Positions 1 through 6,915 of a stretch of DNA of 64,000 nucleotides are shown one piece after another (position 1 is the stretch's first letter; each line of letters starts with the position of its first letter). The position numbers and the translations under genes are program-made. This stretch comes from Anaerolineales bacterium (GTDB lineage Bacteria; Chloroflexota; Anaerolineae; Aggregatilineales; J027). The notes beneath the pieces are model-generated. The model was not told where the DNA came from. It worked only from the letters and a program-made list of their open reading frames with translations, and searched no databases. Location: positions 1,488,001 through 1,552,000 of the forward strand of contig JACKCI010000002.1 in NCBI GenBank assembly GCA_020634155.1, given 5' to 3'.

Positions 1-2
1 AA

Positions 3-512
3 GCGGCGGGCGATGCCTTTATGTCAGCCCATTTTCTGGATGCAGCCAACCCCGCCATCACTGCGGAAATTGCCGCTACCTTTCGTCAATTAGGCAACAA
101 CGACCAGACTGCTCAATGGCTTGATATTACTGTCGGCCTTGATGAGGACAACATCGACTGGCTGCGGTTACGCGCCGCTTTTTATGCTGATACAGGTTAT
201 CTGCTGGAGGAGCAAGGCATGGCTTATATCGAAGATGCCTATGACCGCTTCCCTGATGACCCTAATATTGCTGCTAGCTTGGGCTATGCCCACCATCGCC
301 TTGATAATTCTCGCACTGCTTTGGCCTATCTCGAATTTGCCCGTGATGCTGACCCCACCGATGCCCGTAACCAGTATTATTATGGACTGGTCATGCTCAA
401 GTTAGGCAATACCGCCGCCGCCCAAGCCGCCTTCTATGCCGCCATCGACAGCGCTGGAACACAAACGAGTTTTGGCTTCTTAGCTGACCGCGCCTTAAGC
501 ACCCTTTCCTAA
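3..512 (+). CDS. TPR-repeat protein, C-terminal part
   Basis: This is the end of a longer gene. The reading frame is open to the first complete codon of the window, so the ATG at 21 need not be the start. The visible part (about 170 residues) is alpha-helical and shows tetratricopeptide-type repeats such as PNIAASLGYAHHRLDNSRTA and ARNQYYYGLVMLKLGNTAAA, with the usual small residues at the helix-packing positions. TPR arrays are protein-protein interaction scaffolds. The N-terminal domains, and hence the role, lie outside the window. The stop is followed by about 100 bp before the next gene. Confidence 0.75.
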   Translation, partial: AAGDAFMSAHFLDAANPAITAEIAATFRQLGNNDQTAQWLDITVGLDEDNIDWLRLRAAFYADTGYLLEEQGMAYIEDAYDRFPDDPNIAASLGYAHHRLDNSRTALAYLEFARDADPTDARNQYYYGLVMLKLGNTAAAQAAFYAAIDSAGTQTSFGFLADRALSTLS

Positions 513-618
513 CGTGGTACAATTCGCTCTATATGGACGGGCCAGACATGGTACACTACACGTCGCATAGGATGACGAGCTTGTCTGTGATGGAAGCCAG
601 ACAGCACAGAGGACTTTT

Positions 619-2052
619 ATGAGCAGCGTTTTATCAAGACGAACAACACCCTTGCAAAATCGCCTGATTGCCCTCATCCAGTTCTTGTTCTTCATTATGG
701 GACTGCTGTTGATGGTCGGTGGTGGCGCACGGATTTCTATTGAATTTGGCCGCGAACTTTTTGGCATCAACACCGAGCGCTTCAAAGAAGGCTTGGCGAA
801 TTGGACAGGCGAGACCTTTACCTCCTTGCCTGTGTTAGCTATTGCCATCGTGGTGTTCTTGGTGGGCTATGGTCTCTGGTGGAGTGCCGCCGCCCTTGGG
901 GCCAAGACGCCCCCCGCATGGCACGCTGGGCGCAATGGTATGATTGCCCTGTTAGCGGCACTGCTCGTTGCTATCGGTCTCACCATTTGGGTGATTGACC
1001 GCCTCGTTTTGTATGTGGTGCCTGCTGCCGTTATCATTGGTGTCCTCGTGGTGGTGTTACTGGTACGCTTCACCCAGCCTGATTTTCGCCTAAACCTCGG
1101 TGCCGAGCGTATCCAGCGCACGGAGCCACGCCGTGCATGGTGGCTGTATCTTGTGGCGGTGGTTGCGGTAGCCGCGTTAACCGTATTAGGTCTGGTCTAT
1201 GCTGTCCTGACCGATGCGATTGAGCTACCCCTGCCCGATGTCGCGTCTGGACAGTTGATTTATCTTACAACCTTCGATGCATACAATGACGAGTGGTCGT
1301 TGAGCAAAAGCGATTATGAGACCGATTACTCGCGGGTAGAGACCGACGAAACTGGCAACAACCGCCTTATCTTATCGCTTAAAGAGTCGGTTATTCCTGA
1401 TGACGGCTTTTATACCTTGCTGAATCGTAAATTCCGCGACTTCGACATTCGAGTAACCACTACTGAACTTGAAAGCGACATCGCCCATGATAACCGCTAT
1501 GGGATTATCTTCCGCTATCGAGATGAGAAAGAATACTATGCCTTTCAAATTAGCGGGGATGGTCACTATAGCCTTGTGAAAGCTGTTCCCGATGACAGTA
1601 GCCCCACTGGAGTGTCGGTTATCACCATTAGTGTATGGATTCCCACCACCCACGCCAGTGATGAGCAAGAGCCACCATACCCAACCCTTATCCGCCCCGG
1701 TAACTATAACTCGATTCAAGAGCCGTTGGATGCTATGAACGAGATTCGGGTGGTAGGTCGAGACAATAAATTTTGGTTTTATGTTAATGGGGAGCCGCTG
1801 GTCTTCTGCTTAAAGGGTACCCGTGGCAATAGCATGTGGGTCGAGTTTCAGGGTTGGTGTGTTGAGGGTAATGAGGCCACCTATGTCTTTGAGGATGATG
1901 ATTACCAACAAGGGCAAATCGGCTTATTCGTGGGCAACACCGCCTCCAGCGATTTTTCAGCCCCGATTAGCATTGCCTTTGATAATGTGGTTATCTTAGG
2001 GCCACCTTCCACCATTGTGGTGCCCAGCATTGAGCTATCCCCAACCCCTTAG
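619..2052 (+). CDS. Membrane protein with C-terminal concanavalin/LamG-like domain
   Basis: A 477-residue protein of unknown function. An N-terminal block (about residues 15-200) holds four or five hydrophobic segments, including FLFFIMGLLLMVGGG, VLAIAIVVFLVGYGLWW and VVAVAALTVLGLVYAVL. The remaining 270 residues are a soluble, presumably extracytoplasmic domain with the pattern of a beta-sandwich lectin/glucanase fold: TFDAYNDEWSL near its start, FRDFDIRV, GIIFRYRDEKEYYAFQI, FWFYVNGEPL and GQIGLFVG. Such domains usually bind polysaccharide or protein ligands. AGAGGA lies just upstream of the ATG. No catalytic motif is recognisable, and a binding or envelope role is inference only. Confidence 0.7.
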   Translation: MSSVLSRRTTPLQNRLIALIQFLFFIMGLLLMVGGGARISIEFGRELFGINTERFKEGLANWTGETFTSLPVLAIAIVVFLVGYGLWWSAAALGAKTPPAWHAGRNGMIALLAALLVAIGLTIWVIDRLVLYVVPAAVIIGVLVVVLLVRFTQPDFRLNLGAERIQRTEPRRAWWLYLVAVVAVAALTVLGLVYAVLTDAIELPLPDVASGQLIYLTTFDAYNDEWSLSKSDYETDYSRVETDETGNNRLILSLKESVIPDDGFYTLLNRKFRDFDIRVTTTELESDIAHDNRYGIIFRYRDEKEYYAFQISGDGHYSLVKAVPDDSSPTGVSVITISVWIPTTHASDEQEPPYPTLIRPGNYNSIQEPLDAMNEIRVVGRDNKFWFYVNGEPLVFCLKGTRGNSMWVEFQGWCVEGNEATYVFEDDDYQQGQIGLFVGNTASSDFSAPISIAFDNVVILGPPSTIVVPSIELSPTP

Positions 2053-2089
2053 CGCTTATTCCCTTATCTCTATCAAGGAGTGTATGCTG

Positions 2090-2536
2090 ATGAGTAGCTT
2101 AAAAATTAAACTAAATGACGACCTCAAAGCCGCGATGAAAGACAAGGACTTGCCGCGCCGCGATATTCTCCGCGCTCTGCAAGCTGCCATTAAACAGGTC
2201 GAGATTGATGAACGCAAAGAACTCGACGACGCGGGTGTTCTCAAAGTGTTGACAGCAGAAGCCAAGCGCCGCCGTGAAGCAATGGAGGCCTTTCAAAGTG
2301 GGGGTCGTACTGAAGACGCCGAGCAAGAACACCGCGAATTGGGGATGATTGAGGCTTATCTACCCAAGCAACTCAGTCGTGATGAGGTAAAGGTCATTGC
2401 CCAAGCCGCCATTGCAGAAACAGGCGTGACATCGCTCAAAGAACTCGGTAAAGTCATGCCTGTTATTATGGGCAAGGTTCAAGGGCAAGCTGATGGCCGC
2501 ACTGTCAATGAGGTTGTCCGCGAACTCTTAAGCTAG
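2090..2536 (+). CDS. yqeY: GatB/YqeY domain protein
   Basis: A 148-residue protein of the YqeY family, which is homologous to the tRNA-binding tail domain of the GatB amidotransferase subunit. Its cellular role is poorly defined. Family hallmarks are MKDKDLPRRDILRALQAAIKQ near the start, then AFQSGGRTEDAEQEHRELGMIEAYLPKQLS, and GKVMPVIMGKVQGQADG near the end. The start at 2090 is chosen because AAGGAG at 2075-2080 is 9 nt upstream; an in-frame ATG at 2084 is too close to that site. It heads a tight cluster with the pgpH-like, ybeY and dgkA genes. Confidence 0.9.
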   Translation: MSSLKIKLNDDLKAAMKDKDLPRRDILRALQAAIKQVEIDERKELDDAGVLKVLTAEAKRRREAMEAFQSGGRTEDAEQEHRELGMIEAYLPKQLSRDEVKVIAQAAIAETGVTSLKELGKVMPVIMGKVQGQADGRTVNEVVRELLS

Positions 2537-2559
2537 GGTTCAAGGCAAGGGAGTACACC

Positions 2560-4875
2560 ATGAATAACCAGCAGCAACCGACCTATATCAAGCGTATCGC
2601 ATGGGGGGTTATTGGTGGCCTGTTTCTCGTTTTGGGGACACTGACCCTTGCCTTTGATGCTATCTTCCCATCGGGTAATACCTTTCAACTCGCGGTAGGT
2701 GATATTGCCCCTGCCGATATTTTTGCCCCAGAGAATCGCACCTACGTCAGTACCGTTCGCACTGAAGAGAGACGCGCCGAAGCCCGTTCCCAAACCGCCC
2801 CCATTTACGTGGACATACCAGACGTTGGCCCCCAGCAGCTTGCCAAGGCCAGCGACATCATCGAATACATCAATCTGGTTCGCAATAACCCTTATGCCAC
2901 CCCCACCCAGAAGCTCGCCGATTTGCAAGCGATCACAACCCGCACTCCCATTGCAGAAGCGACATGGGTGAGTGTGCGCGATGCCAGTCCTGCACGCTGG
3001 AGTCGTGTGGCTGACCAGATTATCTTGGTCTTAGAGCGTACCCTGCGCCGTGACATTCCGGCTGATCAGGTCGATGACGAAGCCCGCCTCTTACCCACCC
3101 GTGTAGAGGCCAGCTTCAGTGATGCCGACAAAGCCATCATTATTGAAATCACTAGTCAACTCATTGTCCCCACCATTGAATTTGACGCAGACGCCACCCG
3201 TGAGGCCCAAGACGTGGCTGCTGCCGCAGTGGTCTCTGAGGAAATCAGCTATCGACAAGGCTCCCTGATTATTGCCAAAGGCCAAGAAATCCGCCCTGTC
3301 GATATGGAGGCCTTGGGTGAGTTTGGCTTGCTCCAAAAGACCGAAGACACTTTTCGCATCGTGATTGGCTCGCTGGTGCTATTGGTGGTCGCTAGTATCG
3401 TGATGACGGTCTATTTGGTGAAGTTCTATCCTACTATTGCCAATGGCTATACCATGTTCGGCTTGGTGGCCTTTTTGTTCCTTGAATTTTTGGCGGGGGC
3501 ACGTCTATTTGGTGATGGATTCGAGCAGTTTAACCTCTTCCCCGGAGCCGCCCTTGCCCTATTGCTCGTTACCCTAATTGGCCCCCATTTTGCCACCGTC
3601 ACCACTGCTGCCCTTGCTATCTTAGTGGGCTACATGATTCGGGACGACGCCAATGCCTTCGCCATTCAAATTGCGGTAGGGGGCTTTGTTGGAATCTTAG
3701 CAATGGGCCGCTATGAGCGCCAAACTTCTTATTTCTTTGCTGGTCTCGTCATCGGCCTCGCCAATGCTGCCACTGTGATTGGCACAGGCTTGGTTGGTAC
3801 CGAAGCTCCTGACGGGGTTGCGCTGGTGGGTGATGCTTTTATTGCACTGACATCAGGTCTCTTTGCCGCTGGGGTAGCCTTGGTAGAGCTAGGCGTCATC
3901 AGCAGCTTGCTTAATCTCCCAACCAGCTTGCGCCTCATCGACCTTATGCGTCCCGACCAACCCTTACTCCAGCGTCTCCTGCGTGAAGCTCCCGGCACCT
4001 TCCAACACAGCCTTCAAGTTGCCAACTTGGGCGAACTAGCCGCCGAGCGTATCGGGGCCGATGCGACCCTTGTGCGTGTTGCTGCCATGTATCATGATGT
4101 TGGCAAGATGCTGAATCCCCACTTCTTTGTGGAAAACCAGAAGGGCGTCAATCCACACGATTTTATTGATGACCCCAAGCGTAGCGCCTCTATCCTGATT
4201 AGCCATGTTACCGAAGGCGAGCGCATGGCGCGTCGTTATCGACTTCCGCGCCGCCTGCGTGATTTCATCCGTGAGCATCATGGCACCACCCGTCCGTTTT
4301 TTTATTATAAGGCCCTTGAATTGGCAGGCGGTGATACCACCCAAGTCAACGCCGCCGATTACACGTATCCCGGCCCCACGCCCCAGACCAAAGAAACTGC
4401 TATTCTGATGTTGGCGGATAGCATCGAAAGCGCAGCACGGGGCATCCGTCCTAGCAACGAGGAAGAAGTTGCCCGCGTCGTCAACATGATTTTCGAGAAG
4501 GTCTTGCAAGAGGGCCAGTTGGATGAAAGCCATATGACCCTTAACGACCTCAAAGTTATTCGAGAAGTCTTTGTCGATACTTTGCAGGGTATTTATCACA
4601 CTCGCATCAAATACCCCGGTCAAGAAGGCACACAACTGAAGGCAACCACCCAGCCCCAATTACCAGTCATCCCCACACCTGCTGAGGAAGCCGAGGTTCC
4701 TAGCCCTGAGACCCCATCCGCCTCCGAACCAGAGGCACCGCAGGCCGCTATCGAGGACGACGACAAATCAAATCATGCCGAACCGCCCGACATGACCGAG
4801 CAAGCCCAAGATGAGCCGCCCGCTGAACAGTCCAGTTCTGAAGAAACCGAGGAACCCAATAATGCTACAAATTGA
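2560..4875 (+). CDS. pgpH: 7TM-HD membrane phosphohydrolase, PgpH-like
   Basis: A 771-residue protein. It has an N-terminal membrane anchor (about 12-32), an extracytoplasmic 7TMR-HDED-type domain (about 40-260), a block of about seven hydrophobic segments (about 265-465), and a cytoplasmic HD domain. The HD domain contains YHDVGKMLNP, with the metal-binding H512-D513 pair, and later REHHGTTRPFFYYK and LMLADSIESAARG. Family members such as PgpH of Listeria hydrolyse cyclic di-AMP; that substrate is inferred by homology here. The last 80 residues are an acidic, proline/glutamate-rich tail. The gene overlaps ybeY by 14 bp; the pgpH-ybeY-dgkA order is common in Gram-positive and Chloroflexota genomes. 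Confidence 0.88.
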   Translation: MNNQQQPTYIKRIAWGVIGGLFLVLGTLTLAFDAIFPSGNTFQLAVGDIAPADIFAPENRTYVSTVRTEERRAEARSQTAPIYVDIPDVGPQQLAKASDIIEYINLVRNNPYATPTQKLADLQAITTRTPIAEATWVSVRDASPARWSRVADQIILVLERTLRRDIPADQVDDEARLLPTRVEASFSDADKAIIIEITSQLIVPTIEFDADATREAQDVAAAAVVSEEISYRQGSLIIAKGQEIRPVDMEALGEFGLLQKTEDTFRIVIGSLVLLVVASIVMTVYLVKFYPTIANGYTMFGLVAFLFLEFLAGARLFGDGFEQFNLFPGAALALLLVTLIGPHFATVTTAALAILVGYMIRDDANAFAIQIAVGGFVGILAMGRYERQTSYFFAGLVIGLANAATVIGTGLVGTEAPDGVALVGDAFIALTSGLFAAGVALVELGVISSLLNLPTSLRLIDLMRPDQPLLQRLLREAPGTFQHSLQVANLGELAAERIGADATLVRVAAMYHDVGKMLNPHFFVENQKGVNPHDFIDDPKRSASILISHVTEGERMARRYRLPRRLRDFIREHHGTTRPFFYYKALELAGGDTTQVNAADYTYPGPTPQTKETAILMLADSIESAARGIRPSNEEEVARVVNMIFEKVLQEGQLDESHMTLNDLKVIREVFVDTLQGIYHTRIKYPGQEGTQLKATTQPQLPVIPTPAEEAEVPSPETPSASEPEAPQAAIEDDDKSNHAEPPDMTEQAQDEPPAEQSSSEETEEPNNATN

Positions 4876-5341
4876 TGAGCAGGTGCAGATTATGGAGGCC
4901 ATGCCCTTATCGGCCTTAGATGGACTGGTATCAGTTGCCGAGCGCACTTTAGCCCATCTTGGTGTAGTGGCTGACCTCAGCATTGTCATCGCTCCGGACG
5001 AGGTTGTGCGCGAACTCAATGCCGAGCATCGCGGGGTGGATGCGGTAACGGATGTCTTGTCCTTCGCAGCAGAACCCTTACCTCCTGAAATTGACGAGCC
5101 GCCGTATTTAGGCGACTTGATATTGGCTTATGCCTACACCATCGCGCAAGCTGGGGCAGCCAATCACCATCCGCCCCATGAATTTGGCTTGTTGGTGGTA
5201 CATGGCATCTTGCATCTGGTTGGCTATGACCATGATACCGCTGAGAGTCAGCGGGTCATGTGGGCCAAGCAAGCTGAGTTGCTGGCTCTCCTCGATATTC
5301 CAATTACGGTGCCGGATTTTATTCACTCACCGGATGACTAA
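4862..5341 (+). CDS. ybeY: Endoribonuclease YbeY
   Basis: A 159-residue single-domain metalloprotein needed in other bacteria for 16S rRNA 3'-end maturation and ribosome quality control. The signature HGILHLVGYDHD is present, and its three zinc-binding histidines are H114, H118 and H124. Upstream, AEHRGVDAVTDVLSFA matches the family's N-terminal conserved block. The start at 4862 lies inside the end of the preceding gene and gives the usual family length; the frame extends further upstream, but without family resemblance. GAGGA at about 4850 serves as the ribosome binding site. Translation is probably coupled to the upstream gene. Confidence 0.95.
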   Translation: MLQIDEQVQIMEAMPLSALDGLVSVAERTLAHLGVVADLSIVIAPDEVVRELNAEHRGVDAVTDVLSFAAEPLPPEIDEPPYLGDLILAYAYTIAQAGAANHHPPHEFGLLVVHGILHLVGYDHDTAESQRVMWAKQAELLALLDIPITVPDFIHSPDD

Positions 5342-5799
5342 TGATGGATGATGATAAGAAATCGCCGCCAAAGCGGTTAATACACAAGGACATCCAAGCT
5401 ACCCTTGCCATCAACCCCGAAGATTACAGCCTGCAAGTCAGCGCTAACCGTTTGGCGAGTCTACGCTATGCAGTGGCGGGCTGGCTCCACATGCTGCGCT
5501 ATCAAAAAAACACCCGTATTCAAGCGGTGGCGAGTGTGGCAGTTTTTACGGTGTCGTTCTGGTTAGCGATTCCACCTCATGACCTTGCGATTATTATCCT
5601 GACTGTAGCGATGGTTTGGATGGCAGAGTTTGTCAATGCCGCAGTGGAGGCCGCTATTAACCTCGCTAGTGCAGAGTTTCACCCAATGGCGAAGGTTGGT
5701 AAAGATGTCGCTGCCGCCACCGTTTTGCTAGGTGTGGTAACATCAATAGTTATTGGACTGTTGATACTAGGGCCACCCTTATGGGAGCGCTTAACCTAA
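5341..5799 (+). CDS. dgkA: Diacylglycerol/undecaprenol kinase, DgkA family
   Basis: A 152-residue integral membrane lipid kinase with about three transmembrane segments. The hallmark helix EFVNAAVEAAINLAS corresponds to the family's E-x-x-N-x-A-x-E catalytic/metal-binding motif. The preceding segment YAVAGWLHMLRYQKNTRIQA matches the amphipathic entry helix. Gram-positive relatives phosphorylate undecaprenol for cell wall lipid-carrier recycling; proteobacterial ones use diacylglycerol, and the sequence alone does not decide which. The start overlaps the ybeY stop by one base. The first 40 residues form a hydrophilic extension not seen in short DgkA proteins. Confidence 0.88.
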   Translation: MMDDDKKSPPKRLIHKDIQATLAINPEDYSLQVSANRLASLRYAVAGWLHMLRYQKNTRIQAVASVAVFTVSFWLAIPPHDLAIIILTVAMVWMAEFVNAAVEAAINLASAEFHPMAKVGKDVAAATVLLGVVTSIVIGLLILGPPLWERLT

Positions 5800-5800
5800 A

Positions 5801-6850
5801 ATGGCAACCCGTTTTTCTTCACGCTTTAACCCACCATCTAATAAAACACCCCATGGACATGTGCGCCGTCGTCCGCCGTCCTTCCCGAATTGGTTAATTG
5901 CCGTATTCGCTGCAATGGGTATTATTGCGATTGCCCTGATTGTGCGCCAGATTTTGACCAATATTGATGAGTCTAACATCACCGCCAAGGCCAACGATAA
6001 CCGCACATGGTTGGATGAAGCATGGACGCTCAACCCCCAATCCGATGAGGCAATCCAGACCCTTGTGGCCCAGCTGAAGGCCAGCAAAATTCATGTGATT
6101 TATGTGCCAACCGGGGCATGGCGTCTCGACGGTGAATACCGCCCCCATGATTATGCCGAGTCCTTCCGCGCTCAACTCAAAGCCGCCGACTCAAATCTCA
6201 AGGTCTTGGCATGGATATGGTATCAACCCTCTCGCCATGCTAACGAAATCAGTGAGACCTCGCTGGTGAACTACGCCCGCACTGTGATTGATGACTGGGG
6301 CTATGATGGCGTGCAGATTCGCGGTTTCGATATTGCTGATGGGAGCGAATCCTATGCGCGTCTGATTCGTGCTGTAGGGGAGATTACAGGCAAAGACCAC
6401 ATTCTCTCTATCAGCGCCCCACCTGACCACAACCCAACCGATACCGATGTCCCACGCGGTGAGGGCAATCCGTCCATCAGTTGGAACCCGCGCTACAAAC
6501 AACGGCTGGCCGCCTTGGTCGATGAAATGGTCATTTTCCCATTCCCTAGTGGTCTCGATAGCGTTGCTGATTATGAGACATGGGTGGCTTACCAAGTCGA
6601 GACCTACGCCCGCGATGTTGCCTTGCTAGATATTGATGTCAAGCTGATTGTTGCCTTACCCGTTCATGGTGAAAGCTTCCTGCATGACCCCCTCATCGAG
6701 AATCTGACGACTGCCACCAATGGCACACGCCAAGGTATCCAAGATGCCGGAGATGCTGGCAAGCGCATGATAACCGGAGCCGCTTTATATTCTTATGAAG
6801 AAGCCAGCCCTCAAGATTGGTTGGACTTTCAAGCCAATTGGACAGATTAA
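5801..6850 (+). CDS. Membrane-anchored TIM-barrel (glycoside-hydrolase-like) protein
   Basis: A 349-residue protein I cannot assign to a named family. A basic N-terminus is followed by one membrane anchor (WLIAVFAAMGIIAIALIVRQI, about 30-50), so the rest should lie outside the membrane. The soluble part reads like an alternating beta/alpha barrel: KIHVIYVPTGAWRLDG, LKVLAWIWYQPSRH, WGYDGVQIRGFDI, ILSISAPP, VDEMVIFPFPS and VKLIVALPVHGES. The WGYDGVQIRG strand resembles the GH18 strand DGxDxDxE, but the catalytic acidic positions are not conserved, so a non-hydrolytic or different chemistry is likely. It follows dgkA with a 1-bp gap and ends the operon. Confidence 0.6.
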   Translation: MATRFSSRFNPPSNKTPHGHVRRRPPSFPNWLIAVFAAMGIIAIALIVRQILTNIDESNITAKANDNRTWLDEAWTLNPQSDEAIQTLVAQLKASKIHVIYVPTGAWRLDGEYRPHDYAESFRAQLKAADSNLKVLAWIWYQPSRHANEISETSLVNYARTVIDDWGYDGVQIRGFDIADGSESYARLIRAVGEITGKDHILSISAPPDHNPTDTDVPRGEGNPSISWNPRYKQRLAALVDEMVIFPFPSGLDSVADYETWVAYQVETYARDVALLDIDVKLIVALPVHGESFLHDPLIENLTTATNGTRQGIQDAGDAGKRMITGAALYSYEEASPQDWLDFQANWTD

Positions 6851-6854
6851 GAGT

Positions 6855-6882
6855 TTGCCAAGACTTTTGAACGGGCTATAAT
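6855..6882 (+). promoter_or_regulatory. Sigma-70-type promoter for the Ser/Thr kinase gene
   Basis: TTGCCA at 6855-6860 and a perfect TATAAT at 6877-6882 are separated by 16 bp. The expected transcription start is about 25 bp before the kinase ATG at 6916. CGGAG at 6905-6909 serves as the ribosome binding site. Confidence 0.7.
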
Positions 6883-6915
6883 GACCGCATATTCTAGCCA
6901 CTTTCGGAGCCGCAA

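Noticed and set aside
2015..2089. Upstream extension of yqeY overlapping the end of the previous gene
   Set aside because: AAGGAG at 2075-2080 and family length point to the start at 2090.
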